In this document: piece after piece, positions 1 to 5,282 of the stretch
Position numbering within the stretch: position 1 is the first letter of the stretch
How the letters are laid out: every line of letters begins with the position of its first letter
The notes under the pieces: generated by a model
What the model saw: the letters and a program-made list of their open reading frames with translations, nothing else
Databases searched by the model: none
Told to the model about the DNA's origin: nothing
Source: Candidatus Zixiibacteriota bacterium
GTDB lineage: Bacteria > SM23-81 > DAOVCL01
Assembly: GCA_030670005.1 (NCBI GenBank)
Contig: DAOVCL010000126.1
Coordinates: 1-6,051 of the forward strand
Length of the DNA: 6,051 nucleotides
Direction of reading: 5' to 3'
Made by a program: the position numbers and the translations under genes

Positions 1-155
1 TAGGTGACTGACAAGTAGTCCTTAAGGATTCCGTTGGATAGTTTTTAATCTCAAAGAACAAAGGAGCAAAAACTTCACAAGGTATCAAGATACTATCATA
101 ACATCCATGGGCTGAGCGGCAACTTTTTCATAGGTGACCCCAATTCCAACCCAAT
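1..155. other. Stretch without recognisable gene
   Basis: I find no convincing reading frame here. None of the three forward frames shows the reverse-transcriptase blocks (such as the YADD motif) expected just upstream of the maturase remnant, so this is probably flanking DNA joined to a truncated intron. Small structures seen: a 10-base perfect palindrome TCCTTAAGGA at 19-28; an 8-base direct repeat TAGGTGAC at 1-8 and 131-138; and two tandem copies of an 11-base unit (CCAATTCCAAC then CCAATTCCAAG) at 140-161, right at the edge of the maturase homology. No promoter can be assigned with confidence. Confidence 0.5.
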
Positions 156-656
156 TCCAAGTTTGGGCTGAGGATCTCAGAGGAGAAGAGCAGGATCATT
201 GAGTTTGGTCGTTGGGTTTGGCAGAGAGCACAGAGAGAGGGCAAGAAAGTGGCAACGTTTGACTTTCTGGGGTTTACGCACTACTGCGGTAAGACCAGGA
301 AGGGCAAATTTAAGTTAGGGCGAAGGACAGCGAGGAAGAAACTTACTCAGAAACTCAAGGAGATGAACAGATGGCTGAAGGCAGTGCGAAATGCTGTGAA
401 GTTAGAGGAGTAGTGGCAGATACTGAGGCTGAAGCTTGTGGGGCACTATCGTTATTATGGGATAAGTGGTAACATGCCCAAGTTGAAGAGATACTACAAT
501 CAGATAGTGCGGCTTGCCTATAAGTGGATAAACAGACGGAGTCAGAAGAGGAGTTACAACTGGAGGCAGTTTAGTCGGTTTCTTCAATATAATCCGCTGC
601 CTTTACCGAGGATATACAAACCGTATCCTGTCCTTGTAAGGGGGATGTATTCCTGA
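156..656 (+). pseudogene. Group II intron reverse transcriptase/maturase, truncated and interrupted
   Basis: Reading the frame whose codons begin at positions divisible by 3 gives an intron-encoded protein from the last RT blocks onward. KFGLRISEEKSRIIEFGR (159-212) matches the RT domain 7 region. FDFLGFTHYCG with a basic stretch follows (258-330). The maturase domain X comes next, with LVGHYRYYGISGN (435-473) and YKWINRRSQKRSYNW (519-563), ending in a PLPLPRIYKPYP-type tail. The frame is broken by TAG at 411-413 between LEE and WQILRLK; homology continues in the same frame on both sides, so this is a nonsense codon and not a frameshift. The N-terminal two thirds, including the YADD catalytic block, is absent. 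A GTG at 438 could start a 72-residue product, but I see no reason to think it is used. The family normally has RNA-splicing (maturase) and retrohoming activity; this copy should have neither. Confidence 0.88.
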
Positions 657-657
657 A

Positions 658-690
658 GAGCCGGATGAGGGAAAACCTCAAGTCCGGTTC
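658..690 (+). ncRNA. Group II intron domain V
   Basis: A 33-base hairpin. The lower stem GAGCCGGA (658-665) pairs with TCCGGTTC (683-690) through 8 pairs including one G-U. A 2-base bulge AG (681-682) follows, then the upper stem TGAGG (666-670) with CCTCA (676-680), closed by a GAAAA loop (671-675). The 8-bp lower helix, two-base 3' bulge, 5-bp upper helix and GNRA-like loop are the diagnostic layout of domain V, usually 34 bases; the loop differs slightly from the classical tetraloop. The catalytic triad is A659-G660-C661. This is the RNA active-site element of the intron and is the best-preserved part of this remnant. Confidence 0.87.
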
Positions 691-691
691 T

Positions 692-744
692 GTGAGGGGC
701 GTCAAACAACCTTCTATGGTAGAATACTGTGGCACTCCTCACAT
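692..744 (+). ncRNA. Group II intron domain VI and 3' splice site (putative)
   Basis: The basal helix GTGAGGGG (692-699) pairs with CTCCTCAC (735-742), including one G-U. A distal hairpin TTCTA (712-716), loop TGG, TAGAA (720-724) caps it. The A at 734 is unpaired just inside the basal helix and lies 8 bases before position 742, the usual place for the lariat branch-point adenosine. The intron would end at 742 (AC) or 744 (AT). The internal loop is large and asymmetric, so the pairing between 700-711 and 725-733 is uncertain; the assignment rests on its position directly after domain V and on the two helices. Confidence 0.65.
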
Positions 745-786
745 CGAAAGAGAGGAGAAACAGAGAATACAAAGCATACCTAAGGA

Positions 787-793
787 AGGAGGT
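787..793 (+). promoter_or_regulatory. Shine-Dalgarno deciding the start of the propeller gene
   Basis: AGGAGGT is a strong anti-16S match. Two adjacent in-frame ATG codons follow at 795 and 798. The first leaves only one or two bases of spacing and the second leaves five, so 798 is the likelier start. The frame extends upstream to 729, but that part lies in intron domain VI and is not expected to be translated. Confidence 0.8.
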
Positions 794-797
794 TATG

Positions 798-2966
798 ATG
801 TCTACTCGACAGAATCTTTTTCTATTGCCCATAATTTGTGGACTCACATTTTCTCTTATGAGTGGGGGCAGTGTGCAGACACTTACACCAAGTGAAGCTG
901 ATGCCTCTGATCTTACTGGAGTGAAGTCGATTGACAAGAGGGCGATAGAAGCCCCGATGTTGAGGGGAGATGAAACCATACCCACTGGGCAGGATGAGGA
1001 ACCTTCTGTGCTGAACAGGGTTCTTACCTCCCCTGGTGACACCGTGGGTGGTACCACATACGACTGGTGGCTGAACGGCCCTGCCCTAAGGCGGATTTGC
1101 TATAACCTTTCTACTGGTACGATTCACCTGATCTGGTTGCATTCCCGAGAGTGTGCGGACTGCCATGTGTTCTATAACTACTATGATGGTACGCGCTGGG
1201 TTTATAACAAACACGATTTCATGGAAAGTGGCATTCCCGTCACCATCGATGGCCTTAGGGGCGGTTGTTATGGAACAATAGATGTCGACTACTCCACTGA
1301 TATAGAGTTCATAAGCAACCATGCTTCCGAAGGAGGTGTCTATTACTCCTGGGTCTGCTATGATCCCTGGGGGACGGGTTTCTATGTCTGCAATCACTGC
1401 CCAACTCCCATAGGGATTTGTGATGAGGGAATCATCTGGCCAAGGCTCGCCTTGGGCCCCAGCGGTTATGTTCATATCTGTGCCTGTTCCTATGAGGACA
1501 TGAACAGGATTTTCCACTGTTACTCCACGGATGGTGGAGATACCTTTTCGCCTTGGGTGTACATGGCCACGACAGGATTTCCTTCCCATAACATAGCGGC
1601 TTCTCAGAATAGTTCGAAGGTGTGCGTTGTGTGGTCAGTGGCTGATGGGGACGATGATGGTGTGGTCTATTACAAGGAATCAACAGATGGAGGGACAACC
1701 TGGGGTGATTCCGTAGACATCAGCAGTGATATACCCAGTGATTTGAGACACGCCTGGATACTCGGTGGCTATCCGGTGTACGACTCTGACGATAACTTGC
1801 ACATAGCTACCCAAACTTCCGATGGAGAGCACATAGCTCCGGCGGAGGTTTGGCACTGGTGTGAAGCGAATAGTCCGGAATGGGGTTTAGTGGCCAGCTA
1901 TCCTGAGCTGTGGGAGCTTGCCGGGACTCCTGGTTACAACGCCCTATGTGCGGATAGACCATCAATTGGGATGGATCCTACAACTGGTTATCTTTACTGT
2001 GTTTGGGAGGAATTTCCCTGGGACGATGCGGAGCCGGTGACGGGGAGGGCAAACGCCGAGATATATGCGGCTCGTTCAATGGATAATGGGGTCACCTGGG
2101 GCAACAAGGTGAATTTGACCAATACATTTGGCGAGACTGAGCGATACCCATCGCTTGCTCCTGTGGTCAATTGTACACTTCACATCGAATATCTGGCGGA
2201 TCTTGTGGCTGGTCAGGCAGTGATGGGAGAAGGCGATTGCACTGACAATCCAGTTCTATATCTGGCTGTGTCAGTGATTGAGGGAGATGTGGCAGCACTG
2301 TCAATTGATAATCCAACAGAGGATGATCCACTAGTACCAGGAGACACATGCTATCCCAAGGCAACTGTGTCTAATTTGGGCTCCAATGAAGTGACTTTTC
2401 AGGCAAGGCTATCTGCAGTGATCAAGGGGATGGAGTTCTATTATGATATTAAGGAGGTCACACTTGGGGGAGAAGAAGATGTTCAGATTGAGTTTGACCC
2501 CTGGTTGGTTGATTCTTTAGTTGGCGACACTGTTGTCTTTGAAGGCGAACCTCCAGATACCGTTGTCCTTGATACACTGATTATCACTTGCTATGCCTCC
2601 CTTCTGGGTGATACGGATCTCAGCAATGACAATGTTTCTGAGGTCTTTACGGGTGTTGAGGAGATTCCCGCTGGTGGAGAGCTTCCCAAGGTCTTTACTC
2701 TCTCCCAGAACTATCCCAATCCCTTCAATCCGATTACCAAGATCAGATACGACCTACCTGTGGATTGTAAGGTAAGGCTAGAAATTTACAACATCTTAGG
2801 CCAGAAGGTCGCTACTTTGGTGGACAAGGTTCAAAAAGCTGGCTATAAGCCTGTTCACTGGGACTCAAGAAACATCACTGGACGTGAAGTCTCCAGTGGG
2901 ATCTATATCTACAGGCTTCAGGCAGGGGATTTTACAAAGACAAGGAAGATGGTGTTACTCAAGTAA
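798..2966 (+). CDS. Secreted BNR/Asp-box beta-propeller protein with C-terminal sorting-type domain
   Basis: 722 residues. Residues 1-25 form a signal peptide: short basic start (MSTRQN), hydrophobic run LFLLPIICGLTFSLM, then small polar residues. Residues ~85-490 are a propeller-like region with three Asp-box motifs: STDGGDTF (243-250), STDGGTTW (295-302) and SMDNGVTW (427-434). This is the fold of sialidases and BNR-repeat proteins. I do not see the arginine triad or other sialidase catalytic residues clearly enough to call an enzyme. Residues ~497-612 resemble a CARDB/Ig-like module. Residues ~629-722 are a FlgD-like/type IX secretion-style C-terminal domain: YPNPFNP (639-645), then a YNILGQKVATLVD segment, SSGIYIYRLQAG and a basic end MVLLK. 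Predicted role: a secreted or surface-attached protein handled by a C-terminal sorting signal; its ligand is unknown. Odd points are a high cysteine content and a CxxCH at 119-123. It lies ~53 bases after the intron remnant, with no own promoter visible between. Confidence 0.85.
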   Translation: MSTRQNLFLLPIICGLTFSLMSGGSVQTLTPSEADASDLTGVKSIDKRAIEAPMLRGDETIPTGQDEEPSVLNRVLTSPGDTVGGTTYDWWLNGPALRRICYNLSTGTIHLIWLHSRECADCHVFYNYYDGTRWVYNKHDFMESGIPVTIDGLRGGCYGTIDVDYSTDIEFISNHASEGGVYYSWVCYDPWGTGFYVCNHCPTPIGICDEGIIWPRLALGPSGYVHICACSYEDMNRIFHCYSTDGGDTFSPWVYMATTGFPSHNIAASQNSSKVCVVWSVADGDDDGVVYYKESTDGGTTWGDSVDISSDIPSDLRHAWILGGYPVYDSDDNLHIATQTSDGEHIAPAEVWHWCEANSPEWGLVASYPELWELAGTPGYNALCADRPSIGMDPTTGYLYCVWEEFPWDDAEPVTGRANAEIYAARSMDNGVTWGNKVNLTNTFGETERYPSLAPVVNCTLHIEYLADLVAGQAVMGEGDCTDNPVLYLAVSVIEGDVAALSIDNPTEDDPLVPGDTCYPKATVSNLGSNEVTFQARLSAVIKGMEFYYDIKEVTLGGEEDVQIEFDPWLVDSLVGDTVVFEGEPPDTVVLDTLIITCYASLLGDTDLSNDNVSEVFTGVEEIPAGGELPKVFTLSQNYPNPFNPITKIRYDLPVDCKVRLEIYNILGQKVATLVDKVQKAGYKPVHWDSRNITGREVSSGIYIYRLQAGDFTKTRKMVLLK

Positions 2967-2970
2967 AGAA

Positions 2971-3005
2971 TCGTGGATCGTTGCTCGTAGATCGTAGATC
3001 GAGAA
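2971..3005. repeat. 7-base tandem repeat (TCGTAGA-type)
   Basis: Five heptads in a row just after the propeller gene stop codon: TCGTGGA, TCGTTGC, TCGTAGA, TCGTAGA and the degraded TCGAGAA. The third and fourth units are identical. It is an intergenic microsatellite-like array; no function can be read from the sequence. Confidence 0.75.
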
Positions 3006-3112
3006 ATGGCGCTGATATAGTAAAGTGCCGTGGGTTGTGCTAATCAGAAACCAGGCATCCTTGCTATCCCTTAGACAAACCTTGCCATAGTAAGGAAGTT
3101 TAAGTCTTCGCC
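3006..3112. other. Unassigned 3' region before the terminator
   Basis: There is no reading frame with recognisable similarity and no RNA family that I recognise. It lies between the heptad repeat and the intrinsic terminator, so it would be the long 3' untranslated part (~145 bases) of the propeller mRNA, or the body of a small RNA that uses that terminator. I see no clear promoter within it. Confidence 0.4.
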
Positions 3113-3147
3113 AAACTGCCGCAGGCAATTCCTGCGGCAGTTTTTTT
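3113..3147 (+). terminator. Strong intrinsic (rho-independent) terminator
   Basis: The perfect 10-bp GC-rich stem CTGCCGCAGG (3116-3125) / CCTGCGGCAG (3131-3140) has a 5-base loop CAATT, followed by seven T residues (3141-3147). AAA before and TTT after extend the helix to 13 bp. It should end transcription from the propeller gene. Reading from the other strand only AAA precedes the stem on the far side, so it is mainly a + strand terminator. Confidence 0.92.
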
Positions 3148-3175
3148 ATGGGTAGCATCTCCCTCTGAAAATGGT

Positions 3176-3203
3176 TTGACTTTTGTCCTCCGCATAATAT
3201 ATT
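3176..3203 (+). promoter_or_regulatory. Sigma70-type promoter for the GxxExxY gene
   Basis: A -35 box TTGACT (3176-3181) is separated by 16 bases from a -10 box TATATT (3198-3203); each differs from the consensus at one position. It sits just after the terminator of the preceding unit. Transcription would begin near 3210, giving a leader of about 17 bases before the ATG at 3227. Confidence 0.65.
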
Positions 3204-3226
3204 TCCTGTAGTTCAGAGATCCGAAG

Positions 3227-3664
3227 ATGAAAGGATATCAAACAAACCACAGAGGTCACAGAGCAAAAATTAAATCTCTGTGTTCTCAAAATGAATTCCC
3301 CCTGAAGGACATAACGGAGAAAATAATTGCCTCTGCCATTGAAGTCCATTCAGCTTTGGGTCCGGGTCTGCTGGAGAGTGTTTATGAGGAAGCATTAGCA
3401 TATGAGTTTGAGTTGAGAGGGATATATTTTGAAAGACAAAAAGAGATTATACTCAAATATAAAGGAAGAAGCATAGGTCCACATCGGATAGATTTTTTGA
3501 TAGAACGGCAAGTGATATTAGAAATAAAGGCTACAGAGGGAATGAAGAAGATATTTGAAGCGCAAACTTTAACATATATGAAAGCAATGAAGAAAAGGGT
3601 AGGGTTGCTAATCAACTTCAATGTGGAAAGGTTAAAAGAAGGAATAAAAAGATTGGTCTCATAA
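3227..3664 (+). CDS. GxxExxY family protein (PD-(D/E)XK-like fold)
   Basis: 145 residues. The core (residues ~26-145) is a clear GxxExxY protein: LGPGLLESVYEEAL (44-57) contains the name-giving G47-L-L-E50-S-V-Y53. RIDFLIE (87-93) and LEIKA (98-102) supply D89 and E99-x-K101, the PD-(D/E)XK nuclease-like signature. All predicted catalytic positions are intact. No biochemical function is established for the family as far as I know; nuclease activity is an inference from the fold. The usual length is ~120-130 residues and the core starts at LKDITEKI, so the first ~25 residues (with NHRGHRAKIKSLCSQ) are extra; they are encoded by the flanking CACAGAG repeat. ATG 3227 is chosen because the frame has no other standard start before the core, although the Shine-Dalgarno is weak (GAAG). 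The gene is much AT-richer than its neighbours (17 G/C in 3421-3480), suggesting transfer. Confidence 0.88.
   Translation: MKGYQTNHRGHRAKIKSLCSQNEFPLKDITEKIIASAIEVHSALGPGLLESVYEEALAYEFELRGIYFERQKEIILKYKGRSIGPHRIDFLIERQVILEIKATEGMKKIFEAQTLTYMKAMKKRVGLLINFNVERLKEGIKRLVS
3245..3263 (+). repeat. CACAGAG repeat, left inverted copy
   Basis: AACCACAGAGGTCACAGAG contains two CACAGAG motifs. Its reverse complement occurs at 3720-3738 with 17 of 19 matches. A further CTCTGTG at 3276-3282 pairs with CACAGAG at 3257-3263 to make a local 7-bp hairpin with a 12-base loop. This copy lies inside the 5' end of the GxxExxY frame. Confidence 0.8.
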
Positions 3665-3669
3665 GAGGG

Positions 3670-3676
3670 CACAGAG
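3670..3676 (+). repeat. Single CACAGAG motif after the GxxExxY stop codon
   Basis: This CACAGAG, just after the stop codon, is complementary to the CTCTGTG at 3720-3726, and AT-rich segments at 3686-3695 and 3713-3723 are also largely complementary (one bulged base). Together they could fold into an imperfect hairpin downstream of the gene. There is no T tract, so it is not a classical terminator. Confidence 0.55.
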
Positions 3677-3719
3677 GAGAGGGGTAGAGATATTTCATAA
3701 GTCCATAATGTTAAATAAT

Positions 3720-3738
3720 CTCTGTGCTCTCTGTGGTT
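3720..3738 (-). repeat. CACAGAG repeat, right inverted copy
   Basis: CTCTGTGCTCTCTGTGGTT is the reverse complement of AACCACAGAGAGCACAGAG and matches the left copy except at two central positions. With the left copy it brackets the GxxExxY gene as ~494 bases with imperfect terminal inverted repeats. Confidence 0.8.
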
Positions 3739-3768
3739 AATTCTTTGGTGACGCCAGATCCTAAACTT

Positions 3769-3775
3769 AGAGGTG
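3769..3775 (+). promoter_or_regulatory. Shine-Dalgarno of the MEMO-AMMECR1 gene
   Basis: The core GAGGTG (3770-3775) is complementary to the 16S 3' end and lies four bases before the ATG at 3780. It supports this ATG, and therefore the translated N-terminal hydrophobic segment, over later starts. Confidence 0.75.
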
Positions 3776-3779
3776 GAAT

Positions 3780-5282
3780 ATGAGGCAAACCATATTTACC
3801 ATTGGCTTTTTGGCCCTCTTTGTTATTGGCCTAAGATGTAATCAGGGAAATACGACTGTGCGGTATCCAGCAGTAGCCGGGGGGTTCTACCCTGCCTCTT
3901 CAGCCGAGCTAAAGGGGATGATTGATGGCTACCTCTCCAATGTGCCAGCGCAGAAGGTGAGGGGGAGGATCAATGCCCTCCTCTGCCCCCATGCCGGTTA
4001 TCAGTTCTCTGGCCAGGTTGCCGCCTACTCCTTCAGGGAGCTTGAGGGCCGCCACTATGATACGGTAATCATCATCGGCCCCAGTCACCATATCAAACTG
4101 GATGGAGCCTCGGTGGGGGATTGGGACTTTTACGAGACCCCTTTAGGAAGGGTAAAGGTGGACAAGAAGATGGCGGAGAGGATAAGGAATTATAGCCCCA
4201 AGCTAAGGTTTCTTTCCTCTGCCCACCAGAGGGAACACTCGGTGGAGGTGGAGGTTCCCTTCCTGCAGAGGGTGCTGAAGGATTTTCTTATAGTCCCCAT
4301 AGTGATGGGCAATTCTACCCCAGAGAACTGCCAGATCTTATCTCAGGCCATTCTTAAGGCTATAGGTAACCAAAAGGTTCTCTTAGTTGCCAGTTCTGAT
4401 ATGTCCCATTACCCAACATACGATAATGCCTGCAAGGTGGATAGACAGACCCTTTCTGCCATAGAGAGCTTCGATCAAGCAAAGGTGTTTCAGTCCGATA
4501 GTGATATACTAAGCAAGGGGATACCCAATTTGGGATGCACCTTGTGTGGCCTGGGACCTGTGGCCACGGTGATGATGGTGGCAAAAGGGATGGGGGCAGA
4601 AAAGGTCGAGGTTCTCCATTATGCCAACTCGGGGGATGTAGAGGTGGGAGGAAGGAAAAACAAAGATAGGGTCGTAGGATACGGGGCGGTAGCATTTTAT
4701 ACCCCTAAAATCAAAACCCAGGGAGGAGAGTCAATGAATTTAACGGATGAGGAGAAGACCGAGCTTTTGAGGATAGCCCGCACCACCTTGGAGCATATCC
4801 TGAGGAAGGAGGAAACACCTGAGTTTGAGCCCAAAAGCGATAGGTTGAGAGAGAAAGGAGGAGTCTTCGTTACCCTTACTAACCAGGGGAGGCTGCGTGG
4901 TTGTATTGGCCACTTCCCTGCCGATACCCCCCTCTACAAGATAGTCTCTCAGATGGCGGTGGCTGCTGCTACTCAGGACTACAGGTTCTATTACAACCCG
5001 GTAACCTTAGAGGAGCTTGACCAGCTCAGGATTGAGATCTCCGTCCTCTCCCCAATGAAGAGGATTACCGATGTGAATCAGATAAGGATGGGGGTTGATG
5101 GGATCTATATCAAGCAGGGGGCCCAAGCCGGGACCTTCCTCCCCCAGGTGGCCACCGAGACCGGATGGAGCAGGGAGGAGTTCTTGAACCACTGCTGCCA
5201 GGATAAGGCCGGCCTTCCGCCAGAGTGCTGGAAGAAGGGAGCCGAGATCTATACCTATATGGCCACCGTCTTTCATGAGTAG
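3780..5282 (+). CDS. MEMO-AMMECR1 fusion protein (AmmeMemoRadiSam proteins B and A)
   Basis: 500 residues. Residues 1-20 are a basic start followed by a hydrophobic run (IFTIGFLALFVIGL), i.e. a signal or membrane anchor; C20 follows GLR, which is not a proper lipobox. Residues ~27-308 are a full MEMO domain: VRYPAVAGGFYP start, CPHAGY (H71), GPSHH (H103/H104), SSDMSH (D207, H210) and CG at C256-G257. These correspond to the histidine, aspartate and cysteine residues lining the metal site of human MEMO1. After a short linker, residues ~320-500 are an AMMECR1 domain with its hallmark LRGCIG (372-377). Both domains are of normal length, with no frameshift. The biochemical role of the family is unsettled; in prokaryotes the two proteins usually occur with a radical SAM enzyme, which is not seen here. 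A secreted location would be unusual for such proteins. GTG 3858, at the domain start, is a possible cytosolic start but has only a weak, distant AGGGA. It is probably co-transcribed with the overlapping ATP-grasp gene. Confidence 0.93.
   Translation: MRQTIFTIGFLALFVIGLRCNQGNTTVRYPAVAGGFYPASSAELKGMIDGYLSNVPAQKVRGRINALLCPHAGYQFSGQVAAYSFRELEGRHYDTVIIIGPSHHIKLDGASVGDWDFYETPLGRVKVDKKMAERIRNYSPKLRFLSSAHQREHSVEVEVPFLQRVLKDFLIVPIVMGNSTPENCQILSQAILKAIGNQKVLLVASSDMSHYPTYDNACKVDRQTLSAIESFDQAKVFQSDSDILSKGIPNLGCTLCGLGPVATVMMVAKGMGAEKVEVLHYANSGDVEVGGRKNKDRVVGYGAVAFYTPKIKTQGGESMNLTDEEKTELLRIARTTLEHILRKEETPEFEPKSDRLREKGGVFVTLTNQGRLRGCIGHFPADTPLYKIVSQMAVAAATQDYRFYYNPVTLEELDQLRIEISVLSPMKRITDVNQIRMGVDGIYIKQGAQAGTFLPQVATETGWSREEFLNHCCQDKAGLPPECWKKGAEIYTYMATVFHE
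4721..4736 (+). promoter_or_regulatory. Internal Shine-Dalgarno and ATG at the MEMO/AMMECR1 joint
   Basis: GGGAGGAG (4721-4728) lies five bases before an in-frame ATG (4734-4736, residue 319), exactly where the AMMECR1 domain begins. In the fused frame the same bases encode the linker QGGES. Ribosomes could start here and make a free 182-residue AMMECR1 protein, the size of a stand-alone family member. Confidence 0.6.

Larger units (their letters stand above)
156..744 (+). mobile_element. Group II intron remnant (3' half only)
   Basis: Three elements appear in the order of a bacterial group II intron 3' end: the C-terminal part of an intron-encoded reverse transcriptase/maturase, a domain V hairpin one base after its stop codon, and a domain VI-like hairpin. 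Everything 5' (domains I-III, most of the RT domain, exon-binding sites) is missing. The 3' boundary is inferred at 742 (ending AC) or 744 (ending AT); both fit the AY end typical of the class. The catalytic triad of domain V reads AGC, as usual in IIA/IIB lineages rather than the CGC of IIC. The element cannot self-splice or move by itself in this form. Confidence 0.85.

Noticed and set aside
19..28. TCCTTAAGGA palindrome as an operator
   Set aside because: A single 10-base palindrome without an adjacent promoter or gene is not enough to support a regulatory site.
221..245. CACAGAG-like motif inside the maturase remnant
   Set aside because: It resembles the repeat around the GxxExxY gene but is explained by conserved maturase codons, with no paired inverted copy nearby.
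729..797. Upstream extension of the propeller gene
   Set aside because: These codons lie in intron domain VI and before the strong Shine-Dalgarno at 787-793; the signal peptide begins at the later ATG.
665..895. Plus-strand frame starting within domain V
   Set aside because: It crosses the intron RNA structures and then overlaps the propeller gene in another frame; no Shine-Dalgarno or family similarity.
584..1057. Minus-strand reading frame of 157 codons
   Set aside because: It lies opposite the intron 3' end and the start of the propeller gene and has no recognisable domain; it is the antisense shadow of a well-supported gene.
1086..1589. Minus-strand reading frame of 167 codons
   Set aside because: It is entirely inside the propeller gene on the opposite strand, with no recognisable motif or ribosome-binding site.
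3245..3738. CRISPR array
   Set aside because: The short CACAGAG motifs occur in both orientations with irregular spacing and a gene between them; there are no regular spacers.
3834..3842. Lipoprotein cleavage site at C20 of the MEMO-AMMECR1 protein
   Set aside because: The residues before the cysteine are G-L-R; arginine directly before the cysteine does not fit a lipobox.
4360..4695. Proline-rich minus-strand frame
   Set aside because: It is antisense to the MEMO domain, whose coding signal is unambiguous; the proline richness simply mirrors GG-rich codons on the + strand.
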